Below, in pieces: positions 7,835 to 17,237 of a DNA stretch of 64,000 bases (its first letter is position 1; each line of letters begins with the position of its first letter). The DNA is taken from contig SFVC01000012.1 of assembly GCA_004560375.1 (NCBI GenBank), forward strand, positions 1 through 64,000. Direction: 5' to 3'. The translations under genes and the position numbers were made by a program. Origin of the DNA: a bacterium (GTDB lineage: Bacteria; Bacillota; Clostridia; Oscillospirales; Oscillospiraceae). The notes below the pieces were generated by a model. The model made no database searches. It was not told the origin of the DNA and saw only the letters and a list, made by a program, of their open reading frames with translations.

Positions 7835-8752
7835 TTATTTCGCCAGACAGACGGCGGTCTGGGCCGCCACCCGGGCGTTGTTGAACACCAGCTGGATGTT
7901 GGAGTCCAGGCTGTCCCCGCCGGTGAGCTCTTTCACCTTGGCCAGCAGGAAGGGGGTGGTCTCCTTGCCGTGGATGCCGAGGGCCTGTGCCTGCCGCAGC
8001 GCCTCGTCGATGGCGGCGTTGATCACCGCCGGATCCATGGAGTACTCCTCCGGGATGGGGTTGGTCACCAGCATCCCGCCCTCAAAGCCCAGCTCCAGGC
8101 TGGCCTTGAAGGCCGCCGCCAGCTCCTCCGGGGTGTCCACCCGGTAGTCCACCGGGAAGCCGCTGTGCCGGGTGTAGAAGGCGGGCAGCTCCTGGGTGCC
8201 GAAGCCCAGCACGGGCACGCCGTGGGTCTCCAGGTACTCCAGGGTGAGGCCCAGATCCAGGATGGACTTGGCCCCGGCGCACACCACCATGACGGGGGTG
8301 TGGGCCAGCTCCTCCAGGTCGGCGGAGATGTCCATGGTGGTCTCCGCCCCCCGGTGGACGCCGCCGATGCCGCCGGTGGCGAACACCTTGATGCCCGCCA
8401 TGTGGGCGATGATCATGGTGGTGGTGACGGTGGTGGCCCCGTCCTGCCCCCGGGCGCACAGCACCGCCAGATCCCGGCGGCTGGCCTTGGTGACCTTGGT
8501 GCCCGCCTTGCCCAGGTGCTCGATCTCCTCCTTGGTGCAGCCCGCCTTCAGCCGCCCGCCGATGACGGCGATGGTGGCGGGGACGGCGCCGTTCTCCCGG
8601 ATGATGTTCTCCACCGCCAGGGCGGTTTCCACGTTCTGGGGGTAGGGCATTCCGTGGGAGATGATGGTGGATTCCAGGGCCACCACGGGCTTACCGGCGG
8701 CCAGGGCCTGGGCCACCTCGGGGGATACGTCCAGATACTTGTTCAATGCCAT
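7835..8752 (-). CDS. psuG: Pseudouridine-5'-phosphate glycosidase
   Basis: Reversibly cleaves the C-glycosidic bond of pseudouridine 5'-phosphate to uracil and ribose 5-phosphate, completing pseudouridine salvage. The 305-residue product has the family signatures PVVALESTIISHGMPYP (catalytic Glu about residue 27), KVTKASRRDLA (Lys), TVTTTMIIAHMAGIKVFATGGIGGVHR and VVCAGAKSILDLG (second catalytic Lys), then GTQELPAFY. Start ATG follows AGGAGG. It lies downstream of psuK on the same strand, with a 76-bp palindromic repeat in the gap. No pseudouridine transporter is adjacent. Confidence 0.95.
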   Translation of the reverse strand: MALNKYLDVSPEVAQALAAGKPVVALESTIISHGMPYPQNVETALAVENIIRENGAVPATIAVIGGRLKAGCTKEEIEHLGKAGTKVTKASRRDLAVLCARGQDGATTVTTTMIIAHMAGIKVFATGGIGGVHRGAETTMDISADLEELAHTPVMVVCAGAKSILDLGLTLEYLETHGVPVLGFGTQELPAFYTRHSGFPVDYRVDTPEELAAAFKASLELGFEGGMLVTNPIPEEYSMDPAVINAAIDEALRQAQALGIHGKETTPFLLAKVKELTGGDSLDSNIQLVFNNARVAAQTAVCLAK

Positions 8753-8798
8753 GGGTAAAACCTCCTGATTATATTGGTATTGGTTCTATTATTTGTCT

Positions 8799-8874
8799 GT
8801 AGGGGAGGGGCTTGCCCCTCCCGCCTTGAAGGGTCAAAAACCCTTGCCCCGGGAGGGGCAAGCCCCTCCCCTAC
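8799..8874. repeat. 76-bp palindromic repeat, copy 1
   Basis: Two perfect 24-bp inverted arms (beginning GTAGGGGAGGGG, ending CCCCTCCCCTAC) around a 28-bp centre that itself contains AAGGGT/ACCCTT. Lies between psuK and psuG. Nearly identical to 12820-12895 and related to 23213-23286. Confidence 0.92.
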
Positions 8875-8904
8875 ACATACATTTTTTATGGCGCGGGTAT
8901 GTTC

Positions 8905-9987
8905 TCATCCCACCGCCATCCGCGCCGCCAGGGCCTCCACGCTCATGGCCCCGTTGATGGTCTCGGCGCTCTCCATGGCGATGGACGCCGCCGCCGAGCC
9001 CGCCCGGGCGGTGCCCTCCAGATCGGTGCCCTCCAGGTAGGCCCAGGCCAGCGCCGCCATGAAGGCGTCCCCGCAGCCGGTGGTGTTTACCCGGTTTCCC
9101 GGCAGGCAGGGTAGCCGCACCCGGCCGCTGTGATCTGCCGCCAGCACCCCCGCTCCCCCCAGGGAGACAAAGACCCGCCGCAGGCCGGTGTCCAGCAAAA
9201 CGTCCGCCGCCCGGTTCAGGCTGGCCTCGTCGGTGATGGACACGCCGGACAATAGCTCCGCCTCCATGCGGTTGGGCTTGAGCGTGTGGAGCTTCCCCAG
9301 CACGGACCTCAGGCGTTCCGCCTTGGCGGTGGACACCGGGTCGGCGAAGATGGGCGGGGTGACGTGCTGGGCGATCCAGCGGATGGCGTCGGCGGGAATA
9401 TTGGTGTCCACGATCACCAGCTGGGCGTTTTGCAGCAGCTGGATCCGGGAGGCCAGGAAGGCCGGGGTGATGTGCCGGTAGATCTCCATGTCGGACAGGG
9501 CCAGCTTCATCTCGCCGCCCTCGTCGGCGATGAACAGGTAGGTGGACGTGCGTCCCCCGGGCACCTGGAGGGAGCGGCTGATGTCGATGCCCAGCTCTCC
9601 GCAGGAGGCGGCGATGCGCTGGGCGTACAGGTCGTCCCCAAAGGCGGTGAGCATCCGCACGTCCAGCCCCAGCAGGGCCATGTTGTGGACAATGTTCCGG
9701 CCCACGCCCCCCAGGCTCATGCGAACCACGCCGGGGTTGGAGTCGGCGGGCACCAGAGGCCCGTCGGACACGCCGCCGATGTCCATGTTGATGCCGCCCA
9801 CCACCACCGCGTAGGGGGCGGAGGTGACGATATAGCCCTTGCCGGCGATGTGGCCCTTTTTCATCAGGTTGGAGATATGCACCGCTACCGACGAGCGGGC
9901 GATGCCCGCCCTGTCCGCCAGCTCCTGCTGGGAGATCAGGGGGTTTTCCTCAATCCACCGGAGGATCTGCCGCTCCCGCTGGGTCAT
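8905..9987 (-). CDS. psuK: Pseudouridine kinase (PfkB family) with N-terminal helix-turn-helix
   Basis: Phosphorylates pseudouridine to the substrate of PsuG. Residues 1-60 form a winged-helix DNA-binding domain (RQILRWIEENPLISQQELADRAG, SSVAVHISNLMKKGHI); from about 63 a ribokinase-like fold starts with YAVVVGGINMDIGG, has LGGVGRNIVHNMALLG and ends with the ATP/anion-hole motif NTTGCGDAFMAALAW with the catalytic Asp. ATG at 9987 is chosen over GTG at 9996 because AGGAG sits 8 nt upstream of the ATG and abuts the GTG. The fusion of regulator and kinase suggests autoregulation; a 14-bp palindrome overlaps its -10. Confidence 0.92.
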   Translation of the reverse strand: MTQRERQILRWIEENPLISQQELADRAGIARSSVAVHISNLMKKGHIAGKGYIVTSAPYAVVVGGINMDIGGVSDGPLVPADSNPGVVRMSLGGVGRNIVHNMALLGLDVRMLTAFGDDLYAQRIAASCGELGIDISRSLQVPGGRTSTYLFIADEGGEMKLALSDMEIYRHITPAFLASRIQLLQNAQLVIVDTNIPADAIRWIAQHVTPPIFADPVSTAKAERLRSVLGKLHTLKPNRMEAELLSGVSITDEASLNRAADVLLDTGLRRVFVSLGGAGVLAADHSGRVRLPCLPGNRVNTTGCGDAFMAALAWAYLEGTDLEGTARAGSAAASIAMESAETINGAMSVEALAARMAVG

Positions 9988-10018
9988 GGGCCTCACTCCT
10001 AAACTTTTCTTTCTGTTT

Positions 10019-10049
10019 TAAGCATATGCTTATTTTTCGGGTTTGTCAA
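10019..10049 (-). promoter_or_regulatory. psuKG promoter with palindromic operator
   Basis: Minus strand TTGACA (10044-10049), 17-nt spacer, TATGCT (10021-10026). The -10 lies inside the perfect 14-bp palindrome TAAGCATATGCTTA (10019-10032), a likely repressor site, possibly for the HTH domain of PsuK itself. Confidence 0.75.
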
Positions 10050-10185
10050 GAGAAACTTTCCACTGTTTCCCCATTTTATGGAGCGGATATGGTCTGAAAC
10101 CACGGCAGGAAAAAGGCTGGCGCGGCAAAGTCCCTTTTTACCCAAGTGTTGCTGACAAAAAGCTCCGGCGATTTCACTAATGCCA

Positions 10186-10214
10186 TTGCAGGAAGCGTTT
10201 TGATATGTTATAAT
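10186..10214 (+). promoter_or_regulatory. Promoter of the small zinc-ribbon gene
   Basis: TTGCAG (10186-10191), 17-nt spacer, TATAAT (10209-10214) with an upstream TGT (extended -10). Confidence 0.75.
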
Positions 10215-10252
10215 GAAAACAAAAATTTAGAAGTCTATTTAGGGGGGAGTTC

Positions 10253-10468
10253 ATGAACTGTCCATATTGCAACTATGAAATGAAGAAGGGTCTATTATAT
10301 ACAGGACCGAAAGGCGCCCCTTATTGGAAAGAAGATGGGGTAAAGCGAGACATTTTTTCTGAGAAGGGAAGACTGCCAGTGGTGTCTACGCTTTTTGCGA
10401 ATAAGATACCAACATTTTATTGCAGCTTCTGTAAAAAGTTGATGATTGATGCAGATTTGCACCTCTGA
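10253..10468 (+). CDS. Small CxxC zinc-ribbon protein (PF20097-like)
   Basis: A 71-residue protein with two Cys pairs, CPYCNY at 3-8 and CSFCKKL near residue 57, and the motif GAPYWKEDG between them. This resembles the short PF20097/DUF6487 family of Firmicute proteins of unknown function, predicted to bind one zinc. Excellent ribosome site (GGGGGGAG) and its own promoter and terminator make it a real monocistronic gene. Its AT-richer composition differs from its neighbours, hinting at later acquisition. Confidence 0.75.
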   Translation: MNCPYCNYEMKKGLLYTGPKGAPYWKEDGVKRDIFSEKGRLPVVSTLFANKIPTFYCSFCKKLMIDADLHL

Positions 10469-10479
10469 ACCTTTGATCT

Positions 10480-10516
10480 AATGAGCAGTTATCTATAGGG
10501 ATAACTGCTCATTTTG
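10480..10516 (+). terminator. Terminator of the zinc-ribbon gene
   Basis: 13-bp stem AATGAGCAGTTAT/ATAACTGCTCATT with an 8-nt loop, followed by TTTTG. Confidence 0.85.
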
Positions 10517-10591
10517 TCATTTCAACGAAAGATTGCTCATTATAGACGTTTGGCGACACCGAAGTTAAAAAGGGACGCAGCAAAGGCTTCC

Positions 10592-10620
10592 TTGCTTTTC
10601 CAGGCCCGGTGGTGTATAAT
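10592..10620 (+). promoter_or_regulatory. Promoter of the PrsA-like gene
   Basis: TTGCTT (10592-10597), 17-nt spacer, consensus TATAAT (10615-10620). Confidence 0.75.
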
Positions 10621-10674
10621 TATTTTTACGGCTGTCTTCCGACTAACTTATGATCTCAAGGATTGGAGCATGAA

Positions 10675-11877
10675 ATGAAAAACTGGAAACGTCTCGCGGC
10701 CCTGGCCCTGTCCGGGGCTCTGGCCCTGTCCCTGTGCGCCTGCGATCTGTCCGGCAAGCCCACGGGCGGCGACCCCACCGGCTCTCCCGGCCTGCCCTCC
10801 GCCCAGCCCTCGGGGGATCCCGATCCCACCCCCACCATTGAGGTGGATCTGTCTCAGGACGCGCTGGCCTTCTCCGCCGGGCTGTCCGGCTCGGAGACGC
10901 TGCTCACCGTCAACGGCACCCAGCTGCCCGCGGATCTGGTGCTCTACTGGCTGGGCATGAGCTGCGGCAACTTCACGTCCCAGTACGGGCTGTTCGGTCT
11001 CCAGCTCACCGACAAGCCAGACCCCAACGGGGAGGACACCTTCGCCGATCTCATGGTGAACAGCACCGCCAATATCGCCGCCTACTACACCGTCTTGCGG
11101 CAGCGGGCGGCGGAGCTGGGCTGTCTGCCCACCGACGCCCAGGTGCAGGCCGCCAGGGACGCCATGAAGCAGGACGGCGAGGACAACTATCAGCTGCTGA
11201 AGGACGCCTTCGGCCTGTCCGACGAGTCGCTGGAGTACCTGTTCCTCACCGGCACCTACTATGACAACGTGGAGGACGCCCTCATCCCCGCCGCCACCGA
11301 CGAGATGCTGAACAACTACGTCTATCAGGTGAAGCACATCCTGTTCAAGACGGTGGACGACAACCGCCAGCCCCTGCCCGCGGAGCAGGTGGCGGAGAAG
11401 AAGAAGCAGGCGGAGGACACCCTGGCCCAGCTCCAGGGGGCGGAGGATCTGGCTGCGGAATTTGACCGGCTGATGAACGAGCTCAGCGAGGACGGCCGGG
11501 ACGAGAGCGGCGCCCTGGGCGCCCCTGACGGGTATACCGCCATCCCCGGCGACATGGTGCCCGAGTTTGAGAAAGCGTCCTTCGCCCTGAAGCCCGGGGA
11601 ACTGTCCGGGCTGGTGGAGTCCAGCTACGGCTACCACATCATCCTCCGGGGAGAGGTGGCGGATCTCCAGAGCTACGCCGACGAGTGCCGCCAGTACCTG
11701 CTGGATCAGGAGCTGGCCCCCCTGGCGGAGCAGGCGGAGCTCACCTGGGCCCCCGCCATGGACGGGCTGGACGTGGTGGATTTCTACAGCAAATACTCCG
11801 CCTACCAGAGCGCGCTGGCGGCCCAGCGCCAGCCCCAGTCCACCCCCGGCCCCGTGGAGAGCGGCGGGGTGGGGTAA
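10675..11877 (+). CDS. PrsA-like peptidylprolyl isomerase lipoprotein
   Basis: Membrane-anchored extracytoplasmic foldase of 400 residues. A lipoprotein signal peptide (KRLAALALSGALALSLCAC, lipidated Cys23 most likely) is followed by a Pro/Gly-rich spacer, a SurA/trigger-factor-like N-terminal helical region (about 60-215) and a parvulin (PpiC) domain from about 220: YQVKHILFKTVDDNRQPLP, ESGALGAPDG, MVPEFEKASFALKPGELS and SSYGYHIILRGEV, the last two being the strongest parvulin signatures. PrsA-type proteins help secreted proteins fold at the membrane-wall interface. ATG 10675 has GGAG 6 nt upstream; a TTG 12 nt further upstream is also in frame. Confidence 0.88.
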   Translation: MKNWKRLAALALSGALALSLCACDLSGKPTGGDPTGSPGLPSAQPSGDPDPTPTIEVDLSQDALAFSAGLSGSETLLTVNGTQLPADLVLYWLGMSCGNFTSQYGLFGLQLTDKPDPNGEDTFADLMVNSTANIAAYYTVLRQRAAELGCLPTDAQVQAARDAMKQDGEDNYQLLKDAFGLSDESLEYLFLTGTYYDNVEDALIPAATDEMLNNYVYQVKHILFKTVDDNRQPLPAEQVAEKKKQAEDTLAQLQGAEDLAAEFDRLMNELSEDGRDESGALGAPDGYTAIPGDMVPEFEKASFALKPGELSGLVESSYGYHIILRGEVADLQSYADECRQYLLDQELAPLAEQAELTWAPAMDGLDVVDFYSKYSAYQSALAAQRQPQSTPGPVESGGVG

Positions 11878-11933
11878 GGCCCCAACCAGTCCCGCGCCCC
11901 TTTTTGCCGGGACACGCCCTCCTTCGATGGAAT

Positions 11934-11996
11934 CCGCCTCCCTGCGGGCGGTATGATGGGGACAACCCCACATACTAAAGCAGGGAGGCGGTTTTT
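11934..11996 (+). promoter_or_regulatory. Leader hairpin covering the noc ribosome-binding site
   Basis: CCGCCTCCCTGC (11934-11945) is an exact complement of GCAGGGAGGCGG (11980-11991), which contains the GGAGG Shine-Dalgarno of noc. The 34-nt loop holds a second hairpin TGGGG/CCCCA. The distal arm is followed by TTTTT directly before the ATG, so it could act either as a translation-blocking stem or a weak terminator. Confidence 0.55.
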
Positions 11997-12788
11997 ATGT
12001 CCCTCTTTCCCAAGATGTCCAAACGGCAGGTGCTGGATCTGCCGGTGGGGGCCATCCGGCCCAATCCGGGCCAACCCCGGCGGGAGTTCCAGCCCGACGA
12101 GCTGGCGGAGCTGGCCCAGTCCATCCGGCAGGTGGGGGTGCTCCAGCCTCTGTCCGTCCGGCGCACCCCCACGGGCTGGGAGCTGGTGGCGGGGGAGCGC
12201 CGGCTGCGGGCGGCCAAGCTGGCGGGCCTGCCGGCGGTGCCCTGCCTGCCGGTGGAGGCGGACGGGGAGACGTCGGCGCTGCTGGCCCTGGTGGAAAACC
12301 TCCAGCGGAAGGATCTGGACGTGTGGGAGGAGGCCGCCGCCCTGCGCCGCCTCATGGAGCAGGGCGGGCTCACCCAGGAGGAGGCGGCCCGCCGGGTGGG
12401 CAAGAGCCAGTCGGCGGTGGCCAACAAGCTGCGGCTGCTCAAGCTGCCCCAGGACGTCATCGACACCCTCCGCGCCCACCACCTCACCGAACGCCACGCC
12501 CGGGCGCTGCTCCGGCTGGACAGCCCGGAACGGCAGCGCCTGGCGGTGGAGTACATCTTGAAGCACCAGCTCAACGTGGCCAAGACGGAGGAGTACATCG
12601 ACCGCCTGTGCGGCGGGCGGAAGCTGCCCCGGACGGCCAAGCCGGTGTATAAGATCCGGGACGTGCGGCTGTTCCTGAACACGGTGAACCGGGGGCTGGC
12701 GGTGATGAAGTCCGCCGGGGTGGACGCGAAATGCGGCCGGGAGGAGACGGACAGCGAGATCACTTTGACCATCCATATCCCCAAATGA
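11997..12788 (+). CDS. noc: ParB-family nucleoid occlusion protein
   Basis: DNA-binding protein of 263 residues. The N-terminal ParB/Noc CTPase domain has IRPNPGQPRREF and the diagnostic GERRLRAAKLAG; a NLQRKDL segment precedes the central helix-turn-helix (LTQEEAARRVGKSQSAVANKLRLLKL), then RHARALLRL. Noc proteins bind dispersed sites and the membrane to keep division septa off the nucleoid. Gene is not next to parA, favouring Noc over ParB, but a second ParB-like role cannot be excluded. ATG has GGAGG 8 nt upstream. Confidence 0.88.
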   Translation: MSLFPKMSKRQVLDLPVGAIRPNPGQPRREFQPDELAELAQSIRQVGVLQPLSVRRTPTGWELVAGERRLRAAKLAGLPAVPCLPVEADGETSALLALVENLQRKDLDVWEEAAALRRLMEQGGLTQEEAARRVGKSQSAVANKLRLLKLPQDVIDTLRAHHLTERHARALLRLDSPERQRLAVEYILKHQLNVAKTEEYIDRLCGGRKLPRTAKPVYKIRDVRLFLNTVNRGLAVMKSAGVDAKCGREETDSEITLTIHIPK

Positions 12789-12819
12789 CAACGCACTCGG
12801 CGCCGTAACCGGCCGCACG

Positions 12820-12895
12820 GTAGGGGAGGGGCTTGCCCCTCCCGTCTTGAAGGGTCAGAAACCCTTTTCCCGGGAGGGGCAAGCCCCTCCCCTAC
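12820..12895. repeat. 76-bp palindromic repeat, copy 2
   Basis: Same length, arms and centre as 8799-8874 with a few centre changes. Located between the 3' ends of noc and ctfB. Confidence 0.92.
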
Positions 12896-12936
12896 ACTCG
12901 TGGAACGACCCTGCGGATTGTTAACCCCTACACAAG

Positions 12937-12965
12937 AAGAACCCCCGCCGATGGCGGGGGTTCTT
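12937..12965. terminator. Terminator between noc and ctfB
   Basis: Perfect 13-bp stem AAGAACCCCCGCC with a GAT loop. On the minus strand it is followed by CTTGTGT, just beyond the ctfB stop. Confidence 0.78.
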
Positions 12966-12984
12966 ACGGTTTCAGGAAAATGCT

Positions 12985-13638
12985 TTAATCAACCATGCTC
13001 TTGGGCTCGCCCTTGACGATCAGGGTGGCCTCGGTGGCGGCCTGCACCTGCTCCACGGTGAACTCGGGGTTGATCTCCACCAGCTCCAGGCCCTCGGGGG
13101 TGACGTCGATGACGCACATCTCGGTGATGATCTTGCTGACGCAGGTCTTGGTGGTCAGGGGGAGGGTGCACTCCTTCAGGATCTTGGGCTCGCCCTTCTG
13201 GGTGTGCTCCATGGTGACGATGACCTTCTTGGCGCCGGCGCACAGATCCATGGCGCCGCCCATGCCGGGCACCATCTTGCCGGGGATGATCCAGTTGGCC
13301 AGGTTGCCCTTCTCGTCCACCTGGAGGGCGCCCAGCACGGTGGCCTTGACGTGGCCGCCGCGGATCAGGCCGAAGGAGGTGACGGAGTCGATGAACGCGC
13401 CGCCGGGGGCCACGGAGGAGGAGGAGCCGCCCGCGTCGCACACGTTGAAGTCGTTGACCTCGGGCTTGGCGCCGGCGCCGGCCATGCCCAGCTCGGCCTC
13501 CAGGATGACGTGCACATCATTGGGCAGGTAGGAGGGGATCATGGTGGGCAGGCCGATGCCCAGGTTGACGAAATCGCCGTCCTTGAACTCTTTGGCGGCC
13601 CGCTTGGCGATAAAGCCCTTAATCATTCCCTTTTCCAT
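12985..13638 (-). CDS. ctfB: 3-oxoacid/acetoacetate CoA-transferase subunit B
   Basis: Beta subunit (217 residues) of a family I CoA-transferase moving CoA between acetoacetyl-CoA and acetate/butyrate. Signatures: FKDGDFVNLGIGLPT and ILEAELGMAGAG, where the Glu of the ELG triplet occupies the position of the catalytic glutamate (usually SENG), then GGAFIDSVTSFGLIRGGH. The ATG overlaps the TAA stop of subunit A, so the two are translationally coupled. Third gene of the thlA-ctfA-ctfB operon. The physiological acyl pair cannot be read from sequence. Confidence 0.93.
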   Translation of the reverse strand: MEKGMIKGFIAKRAAKEFKDGDFVNLGIGLPTMIPSYLPNDVHVILEAELGMAGAGAKPEVNDFNVCDAGGSSSSVAPGGAFIDSVTSFGLIRGGHVKATVLGALQVDEKGNLANWIIPGKMVPGMGGAMDLCAGAKKVIVTMEHTQKGEPKILKECTLPLTTKTCVSKIITEMCVIDVTPEGLELVEINPEFTVEQVQAATEATLIVKGEPKSMVD

Positions 13639-14321
13639 TAGTTCTTACCTCCCACAATATAGTTCACCAGGACGCCCTGAATGAGAACCTCATCGGGGTC
13701 GAGCATCTCCACGATGTCGTCGGCCTGGCAGATGACCGTGTCGGCGGCGGTGGCCATCACGGTGTTGAAGTTGCGGGCAGTGCCGTGGATCTTCACGTTG
13801 CCGTACTTGTCGGCCACGGAGCCGTAGATGAGGGCCACGTCGGCGTGGACGGGCCGCTCCAGCAGGTACTCCTTGCCGTCGATGGTGATGGACTCCTTAT
13901 TGCCGGTGCCGGAGGCATCCTCGGAGCCCACGCCCACGGGGGTGCCCAGGCCGGTGGGGGTGAGCACGCCGCCCAGGCCGTAGCCGGCGGCGCGGATCTT
14001 CTCCGCCAGGGAGCCCTGGGGCACCAGGGTGACCTTCATGGTGCCCTCGTTCATCATCTGGCCCACTTCCTTGTTCATGCCGATGTGGGTGGCGATGAGG
14101 TGCTTGACCTGGCCGTTGTGGATCAGCTCGTGCAGACCCAGCATACGGCCGTTGGGCAGGCCGCCGTCGTTGCAGATGATGGTGAGATCCTTCACGCCGG
14201 AGATGGCCAGGGCGTGCAGCAGCTTATCGGGGGCGCCGCAGCCCAAAAAGCCGCCCACCATAACGCTCATCCCGTCCTTCACCAGGGCGGCGGCCTCTTT
14301 GATTGATGTAATTTTGTTCAT
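13638..14321 (-). CDS. ctfA: 3-oxoacid/acetoacetate CoA-transferase subunit A
   Basis: Alpha subunit (227 residues) of the same enzyme. Contains the glycine-rich GMSVMVGGFLGCGAPDKLL near the N-terminus, NDGGLPNG, VTLVPQGSLAEKIRAAGYGLGGVLTPTG and YGNVKIHGTARNFN. GGAGGT precedes the ATG. With thiolase upstream the operon interconverts acetyl-CoA, acetoacetyl-CoA and acetoacetate: either ketogenesis coupled to acid re-assimilation, or acetoacetate use. Confidence 0.93.
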   Translation of the reverse strand: MNKITSIKEAAALVKDGMSVMVGGFLGCGAPDKLLHALAISGVKDLTIICNDGGLPNGRMLGLHELIHNGQVKHLIATHIGMNKEVGQMMNEGTMKVTLVPQGSLAEKIRAAGYGLGGVLTPTGLGTPVGVGSEDASGTGNKESITIDGKEYLLERPVHADVALIYGSVADKYGNVKIHGTARNFNTVMATAADTVICQADDIVEMLDPDEVLIQGVLVNYIVGGKN

Positions 14322-14357
14322 GACACAGAATTACCTCCCAAATATTCATTTGCGGCC

Positions 14358-14430
14358 TGGGCGGGCACGGGCCCGCCCAGACTGAGGGACCGATGTTGTC
14401 ACGCTGCGCCTGTTCGCGACGCGGTTCTAA
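14358..14430 (-). repeat. Hairpin plus short interspersed repeat between thlA and ctfA
   Basis: 14395-14430, read on the minus strand, is a 36-nt segment (GAACCGCGTCGCGAACAGG, then CGCAGCGTGACAAC) that recurs almost unchanged at 21881-21916. It begins just after the thlA stop codon. Next to it, 14358-14381 is a perfect 10-bp hairpin CTGGGCGGGC/GCCCGCCCAG. Confidence 0.7.
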
Positions 14431-14431
14431 T

Positions 14432-15691
14432 TCAGCACTTCTCGAAGATGGTAGCGACGCCCATGCCGCCGCCGATGCACAGGGTGGCCAGGCCGCGCTT
14501 GGCCTCGGGCCGCTTCTGCATCTCGTGGAGCAGGGTGACGATGATACGAGCGCCGGACGCGCCCACGGGGTGGCCGATGGAGATGGCGCCGCCGTTGACG
14601 TTGACCTTGGCCATATCAAAGTTCAGCTCACGGGCCACGGCGATGGACTGGGCGGCAAAGGCCTCGTTGGCCTCCACCAGGTCGATGTCGTCGATGGTCA
14701 GGCCGGCCTTCTTCATGGCCTCCTTGGAGGCGGGCACGGGGCCCACGCCCATGATCTTGGGATCCACGCCGCCCTGGCCCCAGCTCACCAGCTTGGCCAT
14801 GGGCTTCAGGCCGTACTTCTCCACCGCCTCGCCGGAGCACAGCACGATGGCGGCCGCGCCGTCGTTGATGCCGGAGGCGTTGGCGGCGGTGACGCGCTGG
14901 ACGTGCTTGTGGGCGTCGGCCTCATGGACGCCGGTGAGGTCGAAGGTGTGGACGATCTCGTTCTCCACGCCCTCGGGGCCCACGGGGAAAGCGCCGCGCA
15001 GCTTGGACACGGACTCCTTGGTGACGCCCGCCTTGGGGTACTCGTCCACCTTGAACTCCACCATTTCCTTCTTCTTCTTGATCATCACGGGGACGATCTC
15101 AGCCTCGAACTTGCCGGCCTTCTGGGCGGCCTCGGTCTTCTGCTGAGAGCTGGCGGCGAACTCGTCCAGCTCCTCCCGGGTGATGCCCCAGACGTCGCAG
15201 ATATTCTCGGCGGTGGTGCCCATGTGGTAGTTGTTGTAGGCGTCCCACAGGCCGTCGTTCACCATGGTGTCCACCATCTTGGTGTTGCCCATGCGGGCGC
15301 CCATGCGGGCGGAGGGGACGGAGTAGGGGGCCATGGTCATGTTCTCGGTGCCGCCGCAGACGATGACGTCCGCGTCCCCGGCCAGGATGGCCCGGGCGCC
15401 CTCGATGACGGATTTCATGCCGGAGCCGCACACCATACCCACGGTGTAGGCGGGCACGGAGAAGGGCAGACCGGCCTTCACGCCCACCTGGCGGGCGGGG
15501 TTCTGGCCCTGACCGGCGGTGAGGATGCAGCCGAACATCAGCTCGTCCACCTGGTCGGGCTTCAGGCCCGCGCGCTCCAGGGCGGCTTTGACGACGACGG
15601 CGCCCAGGTCGGACGCGGGGGTATTGGCCAAGGAGCCCTGGAAGGCGCCCACCGCCGTACGGCAGCAGCTTACGACAAATAAATCTTTCAT
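14432..15691 (-). CDS. thlA: Acetyl-CoA acetyltransferase (thiolase)
   Basis: Condenses two acetyl-CoA to acetoacetyl-CoA. The nucleophilic Cys88 lies in GMVCGSGMKSV, with NEAFAAQS, GGAISIGHPVGASGAR (His) and CIGGGMGVA (second Cys) completing the active site. At 419 residues it is longer than the usual 390-395; the extra sequence is an insert of about 25 residues (PEGVENEIVHTFDLTGVHEA and following) before NASGINDGAAA. ATG 15691 follows GGAGG by 8 nt. First gene of the operon. Confidence 0.95.
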   Translation of the reverse strand: MKDLFVVSCCRTAVGAFQGSLANTPASDLGAVVVKAALERAGLKPDQVDELMFGCILTAGQGQNPARQVGVKAGLPFSVPAYTVGMVCGSGMKSVIEGARAILAGDADVIVCGGTENMTMAPYSVPSARMGARMGNTKMVDTMVNDGLWDAYNNYHMGTTAENICDVWGITREELDEFAASSQQKTEAAQKAGKFEAEIVPVMIKKKKEMVEFKVDEYPKAGVTKESVSKLRGAFPVGPEGVENEIVHTFDLTGVHEADAHKHVQRVTAANASGINDGAAAIVLCSGEAVEKYGLKPMAKLVSWGQGGVDPKIMGVGPVPASKEAMKKAGLTIDDIDLVEANEAFAAQSIAVARELNFDMAKVNVNGGAISIGHPVGASGARIIVTLLHEMQKRPEAKRGLATLCIGGGMGVATIFEKC

Positions 15692-15750
15692 GATCAACAA
15701 CCTCCAAATAGAAATGTAAATTTGTGCGGGGATAACGCTAACCATAAAAA

Positions 15751-15779
15751 AGTATATACTCTTCCGCCCAAAAAATCAA
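15751..15779 (-). promoter_or_regulatory. thlA operon promoter
   Basis: Minus strand TTGATT (15774-15779), 17-nt spacer, TATACT (15751-15756). Confidence 0.72.
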
Positions 15780-15841
15780 CAGGAAAACGAAGGTTTTTGT
15801 GAAAAAAAGCTACCGAAGCCCCGGGGGCCGGAAAAAACCGC

Positions 15842-15870
15842 TTGTGATTGCCCCCGTGATGCCGTATAAT
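15842..15870 (+). promoter_or_regulatory. Promoter of the transglutaminase/SLH gene
   Basis: TTGTGA (15842-15847), 17-nt spacer, TATAAT (15865-15870), about 90 nt before the start codon. Confidence 0.7.
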
Positions 15871-15958
15871 GGGAAAAGCGGGCGCCGGTTGCCGCCGCGG
15901 CTGCGGAGAGGGCGGCAGGGGGCTGGGGCCCTGACTGCGTGGAAAAGAGGAGAGGAAC

Positions 15959-17200
<1,242 letters not shown>

Positions 17201-17237
17201 CGACCGGGAATACACCCTGGGCGCCACCGAGGCGGAC

